A DNA stretch of 64,000 nt from Acidobacteriota bacterium (GTDB taxonomy: Bacteria > Acidobacteriota > Terriglobia > Terriglobales > Acidobacteriaceae): positions 1 to 64,000 of the forward strand of contig JAJYZC010000009.1 of the NCBI GenBank assembly GCA_021800255.1. Reading direction: 5' to 3'. Below, one piece after another: positions 48,187 to 62,996 of this stretch (position 1 is its first letter; each line of letters begins with the position of its first letter). The notes under the pieces are model-generated. The model saw only the letters and a program-made list of their open reading frames with translations. It was not told the origin of the DNA and did not search any database. The translations under genes were made by a program, and so were the position numbers.

Positions 48187-48959
48187 GCAGCGATCTTTTT
48201 AGCTTGAAAGGCAAAGTCGCGGTGGTTACCGGGGGTACCTCCGGGATCGGCCGCGCGCTCAGCCTGGGTCTGGCGGAGGCCGGCGCGGATGTGATAGCGA
48301 CTGGCCGCCGTCAGCCGCAGGTGGATGAAACCGCCGGCGCCATTGAGGCGCTTGGCCGCAAGACTGTGCGCCAGACGGCGGACGTTTGTGACCGCAGCAC
48401 GCTCGAAGGGCTGCTGGCGGCCGCGCTCGGGGCCTTCGGCAAGGTGGACATTCTGGTCAATTGCGCGGGCATCATCAAGCGCGCGCCCACGCTGGACTTT
48501 CCCGAAGAGGAATGGAATGCCATTCTGAACACCAATTTGACGGGAACGCTGCGCGCCTGCCAGGTCTTCGGCCGGCAGATGCTGGAGCGGGGTTACGGGC
48601 GCATCGTCAACATTGCCTCGCTGAACAGCTTCGTCTCACTCAGCGAAGTGGCGGCCTACGCAGCCAGCAAGGCAGGTGTGGCCGCCCTCACGCGTTCGCT
48701 GGCGGTGGAGTGGTCAAAGAAAGGGGTTACGGTGAATGCCGTCGCGCCCGGCGTCTTCCGCACCGGCTTGAACGCCAAACTGCTCGACAGCACGGCGCGC
48801 GGCCAGGAGCTGCTGATGCGCACGCCCATGGGGCGTTTCGGCAAGACCGAAGAACTGGTCGGCGCCACGGTATTTCTCGCCTCCGATAGCGCTTCCTTCA
48901 TCACCGGGCAGATTTTGGCCGTGGACGGCGGCTTTCTGGCCAGCGGCGTCAACCAATAG
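48183..48959 (+). CDS. SDR-family oxidoreductase (KduD/gluconate-5-dehydrogenase-like)
   Basis: VAVVTGGTSGIGRALSLGLAEAGADV; YAASK; ATGA overlap with uxaE. Confidence 0.93.
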   Translation: MSSDLFSLKGKVAVVTGGTSGIGRALSLGLAEAGADVIATGRRQPQVDETAGAIEALGRKTVRQTADVCDRSTLEGLLAAALGAFGKVDILVNCAGIIKRAPTLDFPEEEWNAILNTNLTGTLRACQVFGRQMLERGYGRIVNIASLNSFVSLSEVAAYAASKAGVAALTRSLAVEWSKKGVTVNAVAPGVFRTGLNAKLLDSTARGQELLMRTPMGRFGKTEELVGATVFLASDSASFITGQILAVDGGFLASGVNQ

Positions 48960-49042
48960 ACTCGTAGCCGCGTGATGGCGCAAGCGGCGCGCATCCGGGC
49001 GCTCTATCGGAGATGGAAACGGCCTTCACGATGACTCGGCTG

Positions 49043-49723
49043 CTACGCGACTGCGCTGGGCGCCGCCTGTTCCTCGGCCTCGAGTTTGCTGCCGACTTCG
49101 GCTGCGGCCTGAGCCAGCACGCGGTGGTGAATGGTGAACAGGGCGAGTTCGAGACGGTCGCCGACGCCGGTCTTGTCATAGATGGAGCGAAGATAATTCT
49201 TGACCACCTGCTCGGTGGTCTTGAGCCGGAGGGCGATCTCGCGGTTCTTGCACCCCTGCACGATGAGAGCCACAATCCGCATCTCCTTGGGCGTGAGCCG
49301 GTCGCGCACGCGCATACCCACCATATCTTCCTCGTGCGCTTCAGTGAGCTTGATCTGAGGAGGAAGCCAGGTTTCTCCAGCAGCGACGCGGCGCACGCAG
49401 TCCCCTAGCGCCGGTCCGGTCACGCTGCGAAAGACCACGCCGCGAAATCCCATCTGCAAGTAGGTGTCGGGGGTTTCGCTGTTCTCGGCGATGACGATGC
49501 CACGGCTGCCCGTGGTCTCAAACAGCAACTGCAGGCGCGCAAAATCCGGGTGCAAAGACGCCGCGAACAGGACGATGGATCCGGGAAAGGTGGTGATGGC
49601 ATGGTACATGCGATCCAGGTCCGTGCACTGAGCGATAATGCGTATATCCTCGTCCATGGCCAGCACTTTGGCTGTACCCGCACGGAAGATCGCCTGTGAA
49701 TCGGCTAGGATGATTTTATTCAT
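49043..49723 (-). CDS. LuxR/NarL-type regulator with degenerate receiver domain
   Basis: LTPKEMRIVALIVQGCKNREIALRLKTTEQVVKNYLRSIYDKTGVGDRLELALF; receiver reads SIVLFAASLH. Confidence 0.88.
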   Translation of the reverse strand: MNKIILADSQAIFRAGTAKVLAMDEDIRIIAQCTDLDRMYHAITTFPGSIVLFAASLHPDFARLQLLFETTGSRGIVIAENSETPDTYLQMGFRGVVFRSVTGPALGDCVRRVAAGETWLPPQIKLTEAHEEDMVGMRVRDRLTPKEMRIVALIVQGCKNREIALRLKTTEQVVKNYLRSIYDKTGVGDRLELALFTIHHRVLAQAAAEVGSKLEAEEQAAPSAVA

Positions 49724-50110
49724 GTTGTGTGCCCTGCCTGCGCATAATCCCGTTGCAACATTTGCTCCCGCTTCGCCTATTGCTGTTTCGCCTTTTCAAA
49801 GGCCGGAAACGGAGGCCCGAATCGGGGTTGCTTACGCCTTCACCCTTCGGTCACTATCGGCAATTAGGCACAGAGTCTTGGCGCTGTACAGATTCGCTAC
49901 ATAACGAACAGCCCTGCATCCTTTCCTAGACGACTCACTCTCGATAAGTCAATCCTTAACTCGACTTTCTTGTGATAGAGATTCAAGGCAGTTACCCCCG
50001 GCCCTGCAGCCGTTGCAGTGCGGCTATAAACGGCGCCGAGCCGCGTAATCGATGGGGCCGCGTTCCATGCTGCGGATTCTTTGCGGGCCGGTTTCCCGCT
50101 CTTGCTGCTG

Positions 50111-50878
50111 CTACTGATTGCCCAGGATTGAGCCGACGATGCCGCCCAGCAGGCCGCCGCCGATAGCCGCAGGAGCCGCCGCTCCGGCTTGCCCTTGCGG
50201 CAGGTATTCGCCAATCTGGTGCGCCAGCCGCGCGATTGGCAGCGTTTGCAGCCATATCCGCCCCGGCCCCTGGAGCACCGCCAGGAACAGCCCATCCCCG
50301 CCGAAGATCATGTTCTTCACGCCGGGAACCATGGTGATCTGGAAGCCCACCGTAGTCTGGAAGGCGCCCACGTGGCCCGGATGCACGCGCAGCATCTCGC
50401 CCGGCGCAAGATCTTTCACGATCAGCTCGCCGGAAAGCTCAAGCCAGGCCGTCCCCTGGCCGCCCACGCGCTGCAGCAGGAAGCCATCGCCGCCGAAGAC
50501 GCCCGCGCCCAGCGACTGCTGAAAGCCCACGCCGATGGTCACCTGGGGCGTGGCGCAGAGGAAGCCGTGACGATGAACCATGTAATCGGGGCCCTGGCCA
50601 AGCTCAATGGGCACAATGTGCCCCGGCAGCTTGGTGGCGAAGGCCACCTGGCCGGGGGCCTGCATGGCCCGGTACTCGGTCATGAAGATGCTGCCGCCGC
50701 CGGCCACGCGCTTCAGCACGCCGAACAGGCCGCCGCCTCCGCCCATCTGCGTGTGGGTCATCAGTTGGATCGAGCTGCTCATCCAGGAGAGCTCGCCGCT
50801 CTCTGAGAACACGCTCTCGTTGGGGTCAAGCTCAACCTCCAGCACCGGCATGGTGGTGCCCTGAATCTTCGCCTGCAT
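50111..50878 (-). CDS. TIGR00266/AIM24 family protein
   Basis: VELDPNESVFSESGELSWMSSSIQL...GGGGGLFGVLKRVAGGGSIFMTEY. Confidence 0.9.
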   Translation of the reverse strand: MQAKIQGTTMPVLEVELDPNESVFSESGELSWMSSSIQLMTHTQMGGGGGLFGVLKRVAGGGSIFMTEYRAMQAPGQVAFATKLPGHIVPIELGQGPDYMVHRHGFLCATPQVTIGVGFQQSLGAGVFGGDGFLLQRVGGQGTAWLELSGELIVKDLAPGEMLRVHPGHVGAFQTTVGFQITMVPGVKNMIFGGDGLFLAVLQGPGRIWLQTLPIARLAHQIGEYLPQGQAGAAAPAAIGGGLLGGIVGSILGNQ

Positions 50879-50972
50879 GGTTTTCGCCTCCTGTTTTTCA
50901 GTCTATTCGCGCGGTTTGGCGCGGCCAGCCAGAGCGCCGCGAACCACGCCCTCGCCGCGGTGAATCCGGCAA

Positions 50973-51227
50973 TCAGCGCCCGCGCGCGATGCGCCGGTTG
51001 CGGAGCCACTTGGCCACGCCCACCGTCAGCAGCATTCCGCCGAACGGAATACACATAAGGGCGGCGATGAGCGCGAACCAGCCCGTATTGGTGGTGGCGC
51101 CGGTGGGCGTATAGCCGCCCAGCACCGTGACCAGCAGCACGCCCGCCAGCACTCCCGCGCCCACCATCGATCCGCCCCATCTGAGCAGTTGGCGCGTGCC
51201 GTCGTCGGGCTGGTTGGGAGCGGGCAT
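50973..51227 (-). CDS. Small membrane protein, unknown
   Basis: 84 aa with two TM segments, downstream of ctaB-DUF420. Confidence 0.6.
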   Translation of the reverse strand: MPAPNQPDDGTRQLLRWGGSMVGAGVLAGVLLVTVLGGYTPTGATTNTGWFALIAALMCIPFGGMLLTVGVAKWLRNRRIARGR

Positions 51228-51239
51228 CGTAGCTTGCGG

Positions 51240-51797
51240 CTAACCTTTCGCGGCAGCCAGCATGGCGTACACGATGACCCCGGTAACCGAAACGTAAAGC
51301 CAGATGGGGAAGGTCCAGCGGGCCACCTTGCGATGCATGGGAATGCGCCCTGAGAGCGAGAAGAAGAAGGTGACGAGGACGAGCGGCAGCGCCACCATGG
51401 AGAGCAGGATGTGGCTGACCAGGATCGTGAGGTAGACGATGCGGATGAGGCTGTGGCCGGGGTAATGGCTCTCGCCGTGCAGCGCGTAGTTGCCAACGTA
51501 ACTGACCAGAAATAGGGTGGAAAACCAGAACGCGGTTATCATGGCCCGGCGGTGGGCCGCGATCCTGCGGGCGCGGATGAAACGGTAGCCGGCAACGATG
51601 GCCGTGGCGGCGCAGCCGTTCAGCAGCGCGTTCAGCCCCGGCAGAAAGGTAAGCTCTTTGCCGCTCACGTCCAGGGCGGGGTGAACGTAGATCAGCCACA
51701 AGAGAAAGAGCGTAGCCGCGGCGCTGATGACCAGAATGGCGGCGATGGCCGGGCCTGTGCCAGGTTGCGGTTTCGTTGCGCGGGCTGCGGTCGTCAT
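51240..51797 (-). CDS. DUF420 family membrane protein
   Basis: LNALLNGCAATAIVAGYRFIRARRIAAHRRAMITAFWFSTLFLVSYVGNYALHGE. Confidence 0.87.
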   Translation of the reverse strand: MTTAARATKPQPGTGPAIAAILVISAAATLFLLWLIYVHPALDVSGKELTFLPGLNALLNGCAATAIVAGYRFIRARRIAAHRRAMITAFWFSTLFLVSYVGNYALHGESHYPGHSLIRIVYLTILVSHILLSMVALPLVLVTFFFSLSGRIPMHRKVARWTFPIWLYVSVTGVIVYAMLAAAKG

Positions 51798-51805
51798 TGG
51801 CTTCC

Positions 51806-52837
51806 TTAGTGCTTTGCGATGGCGCAGAGCATCAGCGTGGTGAACAGCAGAGGCAGGTAAAGCACGCTGACCTTGAGCAAGTCGCGCGCCAACATGCGGC
51901 TTTCGGTCTCCGTGCGGGCGCGCAGGATGCGCGTAAAGCGGATGGTGTAGCCCAGATACACCAAACCCAGCGCGGTGGCCACCACGGGGTAAACGTTGCC
52001 CGTCAGTCCCAGCCGCCACGGCGCCAGACTGACGGGAATCATGAGCACGGCGTAGAACAGCGCCTCGATCACGGTAGACCCTCCGTCGGGCTGCACCACG
52101 GGCAACATGCGAATCCCGGCGCGGGCGTAATCCTCGCGGTAGAGCCAGGCGATGGACATGAAGTGCGGAAACTGCCAAACAAAAAGGATGGCGAACAGCG
52201 CCACCGCCGGCCACTCGATGCGGCCGCGGGCTGCCGTCCACCCCAGCATCGGCCCCATGGCGCCGGGAAACGCGCCGATAAAGGTGGCCATGGTGGTCAC
52301 GCGCTTCAGCGGCGTATAGATGGCCACGTAGGTGAAGGCCGTCAGCATAGCCAGGGACACGGTGAGCAGGTTGGTGTGCAGCAGCAGCCACAGCACGCCA
52401 AAGGCCAGCGCGCCGATGCCGGCCAGGATGCCCTGCATCAGCGAAAAGCGCCCCGAGGCCAGCGGGCGGTCGGCGGTGCGGGTCATGAGCGCGTCGGTCC
52501 GGCGCTCCAAAGCCTGGTTGAGCGCGCCGGCTCCGGCCGAAACCAGGCCGATCCCGAAGAGCGTCTCCAGCAGGCCGGGCTGCACGCTGGAGATGCCCGA
52601 CTGCATCGATCCCAGGTAGAACCCTCCCCAGCCGGTCACCAGCACCAGTCCGACCACCTTCACCTTGAACAGCTCGCGCAGGTCGTGAATCAGCGTGGCC
52701 GTGACGCCCGGGCTGGGCGCATGAAGGGCGTGTGCGTGAAGGCCGTGCGCTTCCAGCGCGCCCTCCGCGAGCGCCGGGCTGTCCATGGGGTGCGCAGCGA
52801 GTTCCACCGATGCAGCGGCTTGTGAAGCGGGAGTCAT
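51806..52837 (-). CDS. ctaB: Protoheme IX farnesyltransferase
   Basis: AGALNQALERRTDALMTRTADRPLASG, YTPLKRVTTMATFIGAFPGAMGPMLGW. Confidence 0.94.
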   Translation of the reverse strand: MTPASQAAASVELAAHPMDSPALAEGALEAHGLHAHALHAPSPGVTATLIHDLRELFKVKVVGLVLVTGWGGFYLGSMQSGISSVQPGLLETLFGIGLVSAGAGALNQALERRTDALMTRTADRPLASGRFSLMQGILAGIGALAFGVLWLLLHTNLLTVSLAMLTAFTYVAIYTPLKRVTTMATFIGAFPGAMGPMLGWTAARGRIEWPAVALFAILFVWQFPHFMSIAWLYREDYARAGIRMLPVVQPDGGSTVIEALFYAVLMIPVSLAPWRLGLTGNVYPVVATALGLVYLGYTIRFTRILRARTETESRMLARDLLKVSVLYLPLLFTTLMLCAIAKH

Positions 52838-52937
52838 GGAGACGGAAGAAGAACTCAAGCGCCCGCGACGGGGAGGCGGCGCGCCTGGCTTTATGATACC
52901 AAGCCCGGACCCCGGGCCTGGAGCGATTTGCCGGCTC

Positions 52938-54281
52938 TTATCCGCGCAGCACCCAATCGACGGTCTCAATATCGGCCAGGCCGTTGCATCCATAGATGGC
53001 CGGAAGGACGCGCCCGGCGGGGTGGGCGCGGCGCAGCGCGGCCACTTTTTCTGTGCCGCAGCGGTAGGCGGGCAGATACATGCGGCCCAGCAGCGGATGG
53101 CGTCCCCAGGCACCGGAGAGCTTCTCGGCGCGCTCCCCGGTGACCAGGAAATCGCGGCGCAGCGTGGACGCGACCTCGGATTGCGGGCGCATTTCGCCCC
53201 AACTCATGTAGGAGGACTGGTTCTTGGCGTCATCCTGCAAGAGGGCCAGCAGCACGCCGATCTCGAGGTCTTCGTCGGGCAACTGATCGGCCTCCGTGAC
53301 CCCATACGCAATGAGGATGGCGTTGTTGGCGACGCCCTCAAAGAGCGTGGCGGCGCGGGTGTTCATGGTGAGGACCGTGGCCTCGAAGCCGGCCTTGCCG
53401 CGCACGTAGAGGTCCTGCAGGTAGGCGAAGGTGGTCACGTGGCCGGGCACCACCTCGTGGCTCACAAGCTGCTCGAATTCGGGATAGGAGATCTGGAGCG
53501 AGGCGTTGATCTCGTAGGTGGCCTCGTAGTGCGGCGCGCCGGCTGGGGTGCGGGCGCGGCCCAGGTAATTCATGGAGCCGGAGAACCACGCCTCCTTGAT
53601 GGGCAGGAAGCGGATGTTGGCGCGGGGCACGTGGGCCAGCTCTTGCGGTAAAAAAGGCGTGAGGTTCTTCTCGCTCAGGCTGTCGAAACGCGCGATGACG
53701 GCCTCGCCCAAAGCCTTGACCGAGGCCATGGGGACGACGCGATCCCGGCGCCAGGCGTCCACCGCGCCCAGCAATCCCTCCGGTTTCGATGGGTTGTAGC
53801 CGGCGCGGCCCAGCAGATCGGCCACGCGCTCCCGCTTTGCCTCGGGGCGGGAGGGTTCAGGCGGCTTGCCGGTGGAGGCTTCGACGGCGCGGGCGTAGGG
53901 CACCGGATCGCCCTTGCCCAAAACTTCCATGGCCAGGTCCCACATGGTTTCGAGGCAAACCGCCAGCCCAGCCAGATAAGCGCCGCGCAAAGGCTCCATC
54001 TTGGCCGCCTCGGCGCGCAGGCCGGAGATGGCCTGGGGAAGGTTCACTGCGCGCAGGTACTCGCCCACGGCTTCGCGGTCGAGGGTCTTTGCCGAGACGC
54101 CGCCGGACTGGCGCAAGCGCGCCGCCGCGGGATGGGTGTAGGCGGCCGGCAAAGGCTCATCGGAAAACCAGGAGTCGGCGATGAACCGCCCCGTGCCCGA
54201 AGCGCACATCACATCGCCGCCCCAGAGCGTGTCGATGCCCAGAACAGCACTGGCAACGTACATTCCCGCTTGGTCCATCAT
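52938..54281 (-). CDS. Putative metallopeptidase-like protein (HExxxGH-type, DUF885-like)
   Basis: QLVSHEVVPGHVTTFAYLQDLYVRGKAGFEA. Confidence 0.65.
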   Translation of the reverse strand: MMDQAGMYVASAVLGIDTLWGGDVMCASGTGRFIADSWFSDEPLPAAYTHPAAARLRQSGGVSAKTLDREAVGEYLRAVNLPQAISGLRAEAAKMEPLRGAYLAGLAVCLETMWDLAMEVLGKGDPVPYARAVEASTGKPPEPSRPEAKRERVADLLGRAGYNPSKPEGLLGAVDAWRRDRVVPMASVKALGEAVIARFDSLSEKNLTPFLPQELAHVPRANIRFLPIKEAWFSGSMNYLGRARTPAGAPHYEATYEINASLQISYPEFEQLVSHEVVPGHVTTFAYLQDLYVRGKAGFEATVLTMNTRAATLFEGVANNAILIAYGVTEADQLPDEDLEIGVLLALLQDDAKNQSSYMSWGEMRPQSEVASTLRRDFLVTGERAEKLSGAWGRHPLLGRMYLPAYRCGTEKVAALRRAHPAGRVLPAIYGCNGLADIETVDWVLRG

Positions 54282-54517
54282 GAATGCTTCTCCAAATGTA
54301 TTTTTCTGCCGGCAAAAGGCCGGCGTCCTCCCCGTGCGGCCGAAGACTTACCTGCGTGGCGGCCGTTTTTCTTTACAATGCAACCATTTGCAATGCGGCT
54401 ACGTCCATTTATGATGGTAATAAGGAAGCGCACAAAGGCGATGCGAAATGAGATTCCTGCGGAAGACGGTGGGGCAAGCCAAGGTGCCAAAGGAAGCCCT
54501 TCCTGCCAGAGAATCTC

Positions 54518-55486
54518 ATGAGTGAAACAACGATTACTGAGCATAGCTATGCTCCCAGAAAACGGCTCTCGTCCCATTTCAGCCTTCTCCGTCTCGATCA
54601 CTCTGTAAAGCAGATATTCGTCATTCCCGGCATTGTGATTGCCGCCAGCCTCACCGAGGCGAGCTTCAACGCCGCATTGATGATGCGAATCGTGCTGGGT
54701 CTGCTGGCAGTGGTGGCAGTTGCATGCAGCAATTACGTGCTCAACGAGCTGTTGGACGCGCCCTTCGACCGCCAGCATCCCACCAAGCGCCTGCGCCCGG
54801 CCGCTTGCCGCAGCATCAGCGTGCCGCTGGCATACGCGCAGTGGCTGGTGTGCGCGGCGCTGGGGTTTTGGCTGGCCTATGGAGTCTCATGGCCGCTGTT
54901 TTTCAGCGTGCTCGGCCTCTGGATCATGGGCTGTGTCTATAACATCCCGCCGCTGCGCTTGAAAGACGTTCCTTATCTGGACGTTCTGGTGGAATCGGTG
55001 AACAATCCCATCCGTTTTTGCGTGGGCTGGTGCATCGTGACCGCGACCGTGGTTCCGCCGGCGTCGATGCTGGTGGCCTACTGGATGCTGGGCGCCTATT
55101 TCATGGCCCTCAAACGGTTCAGCGAATACCGCCAGATCGGCTCCGAGTCGGCCATCCGCTACCGGCGCTCCTTCGCGTTTTACGGCGAACAAAAGCTGCT
55201 CACCTCAGCTCTCTTCTACGCGGCGGCGTCGATGCTGTTCTTTGGGGCCTTCATCATGCGCTATCGCATGGCGATGATCTTCGCCTTCCCATTCATCGCC
55301 CTGCTGATGGCGGATTACTTCCACCTCGCGTTTGCGCACGACAGCCCGGTGCAGAATCCAGAGAAACTCTACCGCCAGCCGCGTCTGATGACGCTGCTCG
55401 CACTGTGCTGCATGGTGCTGATTGTCACTTCATTTGTCAATTTTCCGTGGCTGGCGCAGATATTTCCCAAATCCGGAGTGCATTGA
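54518..55486 (+). CDS. UbiA-superfamily prenyltransferase (decaprenyl-phosphate phosphoribosyltransferase-like)
   Basis: NYVLNELLDAPFDRQHPTKRLRPAACRSIS motif; 9 TM. Confidence 0.87.
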   Translation: MSETTITEHSYAPRKRLSSHFSLLRLDHSVKQIFVIPGIVIAASLTEASFNAALMMRIVLGLLAVVAVACSNYVLNELLDAPFDRQHPTKRLRPAACRSISVPLAYAQWLVCAALGFWLAYGVSWPLFFSVLGLWIMGCVYNIPPLRLKDVPYLDVLVESVNNPIRFCVGWCIVTATVVPPASMLVAYWMLGAYFMALKRFSEYRQIGSESAIRYRRSFAFYGEQKLLTSALFYAAASMLFFGAFIMRYRMAMIFAFPFIALLMADYFHLAFAHDSPVQNPEKLYRQPRLMTLLALCCMVLIVTSFVNFPWLAQIFPKSGVH

Positions 55487-55538
55487 GCGGAACATGTAAT
55501 CCCGCCCGGGTCTCGCTGCTCAAGCGGGGCGCTGGTGT

Positions 55539-57113
55539 GTGCGTGTAGTTATCCTAGAGGAAGAGGATTGGATGAGGAACTCTCCAGACCGCCAGGCGCC
55601 CATCGCGCTTTTAGGGCTTTTGACGGTCGCCTCCGTTGTGGTTCACGGCTATCACCTGGGCGTGGAAGACAGCGAGATTTACATTCCCGCGGCGCGCAAG
55701 CTGCTGCACCCTCGTCTTTACCCTTACGCCACTGAGTTTTTCCTGTCGCACGAGCGGTTGTCGCTCTTCGCGCGCATCCTGGCCTGGACCGCGCGCCTCA
55801 CCCGCCTTTCCATGGATTGGACGCTCTTCCTCTGGTACATCGCTACCATCTTCGCCACGCTGGCCGCGTGCTGGGTTTTGGCGGCCATCAGTTTTCGCTC
55901 GCTCAGGGCGCGCTGGTGCGCGGTGCTTTTGATTGCCGCCGTGCTCACCATGCCGGCCGCCAACACCGGTTTGCTGCTGATGGACCCTTACGTGACGGCG
56001 CGTTCTTTCTCCACGCCGCTTACCCTTTTTGCGCTGGCCGGCTTTCTGGAACGGCGCTATGTTCTCGCGCTCCTTTTAACTGTGGTCACTGCCGCAGTTC
56101 ATCCGCAGATGGCCGCGTACCTCATCTTCCTCGCCGCGGTTCTGTGGATAGCGGAGCGATATGCCCGGGCCGCGCAGCGCAAACTCCCGGTCATGGCAGG
56201 TTTCTGGGGCGCGCTAACGGCAGGCTTTCATCTCGGCGCGGCGCAGGGACCCTACCGCGAAGCCCTCTACTCGCGCAACTTCTACTTTCTCTTCACTTGG
56301 CCTTGGTATGACTGGCTGGGACTGCTGGGGCCGCTCGCCTTCCTCGTGTGGTTCTGGAAAGGCAAGCTGCGCGGAACCACGCGCGCCTTTGAGCGCCTCA
56401 GCTTCGCGCTCATCCCCTTTGGCCTGATTGCCATCGTGGCCGCGGCGATCATCTCCAGCACCCACGAACTGGACATGTTTGCCCGTTTGCAGCCGTTGCG
56501 CTGCTTTCACCTCATCACCTTAGTTTTTGTTCTCTTCCTGGGCGGGGTGATCGGCGAGTACTTTGCCAGGGAACGCCTGTGGGTGATTCCCGCACTCTGT
56601 GTCCCGCTGGCAGCCGGCATGTTCGTTGTGCAGCACGAGACCTACCCCTACAGTCCGCACATCGAATTCCCCGGCCGCACCACCAGCCCCAACGCCTGGG
56701 TCAACGCGCTGCTCTGGATACGCCGCCATACACCCACTGATGCGGTCTTCGCCGTGGACTCCCGCTACTTCATAGCTAAAGGCGTGGATGTGCACGGCTT
56801 CCGCGCCATCAGCGAGCGTTCTGACTTGGCCGATTACTACAAAGACGGCGGGGTGGTGGCTATCTTTCCCAATCTCGCCGCCGAGTGGAAGCAGATGAGC
56901 AACGCCACCTATGGGCTGAACCACTTCAACAAAGAGCAGTTTGAGCGCCTGGCGCGCGAATACCCGGTCACGTGGACGGTAATTCATGGCCCCGCGCCCG
57001 CGGGCATGGATTGTCCTTACCAGCAGCGCGGATACTCTGTCTGCAGGATTCCCGGCGCGGCGGGATTGGCTCACACCGCAGTTGCCGCCGGCGCGCGACA
57101 GCCCAGGCGCTGA
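55539..57113 (+). CDS. Large polytopic membrane protein, unknown (glycosyltransferase-C-like topology)
   Basis: 524 aa multi-TM with C-terminal soluble domain; follows UbiA-like gene. Confidence 0.75.
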   Translation: MRVVILEEEDWMRNSPDRQAPIALLGLLTVASVVVHGYHLGVEDSEIYIPAARKLLHPRLYPYATEFFLSHERLSLFARILAWTARLTRLSMDWTLFLWYIATIFATLAACWVLAAISFRSLRARWCAVLLIAAVLTMPAANTGLLLMDPYVTARSFSTPLTLFALAGFLERRYVLALLLTVVTAAVHPQMAAYLIFLAAVLWIAERYARAAQRKLPVMAGFWGALTAGFHLGAAQGPYREALYSRNFYFLFTWPWYDWLGLLGPLAFLVWFWKGKLRGTTRAFERLSFALIPFGLIAIVAAAIISSTHELDMFARLQPLRCFHLITLVFVLFLGGVIGEYFARERLWVIPALCVPLAAGMFVVQHETYPYSPHIEFPGRTTSPNAWVNALLWIRRHTPTDAVFAVDSRYFIAKGVDVHGFRAISERSDLADYYKDGGVVAIFPNLAAEWKQMSNATYGLNHFNKEQFERLAREYPVTWTVIHGPAPAGMDCPYQQRGYSVCRIPGAAGLAHTAVAAGARQPRR

Positions 57114-57165
57114 TCGCTTTCGTCAGTCGAACTGCTCCAGGTTCGTCCTCTGCGAAAATAGAGAC

Positions 57166-59220
<2,055 letters not shown>

Positions 59221-59260
59221 GCTAGATACTGAGTTCCCGGTCGTAGATAATCAACTCAGT

Positions 59261-62098
<2,838 letters not shown>

Positions 62099-62239
62099 GA
62101 AACGGAGCGCATCTGCATTTTAGCCTTGGCGCCAATTTGCCGATTCGCATATATCTCAACCCGCATAAAGGACACCGCAATCAAGCCTTGCAGCATTTGG
62201 CCGCCTGATACACTAGGCGTGGAGCTGCTCTGAGCATTC

Positions 62240-62911
62240 ATGGTCGAACTGCTGCCATCCATACTGTCGGCGGATTTTGCGCATCTAGCCGATGAGATCG
62301 CCGCGGCCGAGCGGGGCGGAGGCACGGTGATCCACGTGGACGTGATGGACGGGCACTTTGTGCCCAACATGACCCTCGGCCCGCCGGTGGTGGCCAGCCT
62401 ACGCAAAGCAACAAGAATGCCGCTTGACTGCCACCTGATGATCGACAACCCCAACGAGTACATCGCCGCCTTCGCTGAAGCCGGCGCCAATTGGCTGAGC
62501 GTACACTACGAAGCCTGCACCCATTTGCACCGCTCGCTGGAGATGATCCTCGACCACGGCATGAAGCCGGGGGTGGTCCTGAACCCCGCCACGCGCGTGG
62601 ACCTGATCGAGGAAATTCTGCCCATGGTTCATCATGTGCTCATCATGAGCGTGAATCCGGGGTTCGGAGGGCAGGAGTTCATCCCATTTTCGCTGGATAA
62701 AATCCGCCGCCTTACCGAGTTGCGCCGGGAACTGGGGCTGAAGTTTAGAATTGAAGTGGACGGCGGGGTAGCTCACGATACGGTGGCCAAGATCGTCCAA
62801 GCAGGAGCAGACCTTCTGGTAGCGGGAAGTGCCGTCTTCGGCGCCGGCCGGCCGGAAGCGGATGCGCGCGCGCTTTTAGCGGCGGCTCGCGCTGCGGCTG
62901 GCGAGCGATAG
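62240..62911 (+). CDS. rpe: Ribulose-phosphate 3-epimerase
   Basis: LLPSILSADFAHLADEI, HVDVMDGHFVPNMTLGPPVV, MSVNPGFGGQEFIP. Confidence 0.97.
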   Translation: MVELLPSILSADFAHLADEIAAAERGGGTVIHVDVMDGHFVPNMTLGPPVVASLRKATRMPLDCHLMIDNPNEYIAAFAEAGANWLSVHYEACTHLHRSLEMILDHGMKPGVVLNPATRVDLIEEILPMVHHVLIMSVNPGFGGQEFIPFSLDKIRRLTELRRELGLKFRIEVDGGVAHDTVAKIVQAGADLLVAGSAVFGAGRPEADARALLAAARAAAGER

Positions 62912-62996
62912 CCAGGAAGAGTAAGATTCTCTCGAATAGGTGTGGCAGGCCGGTGGGACCGGAATGAGCAGCTCAGGCAGCGAGGTAGCGGATCGT

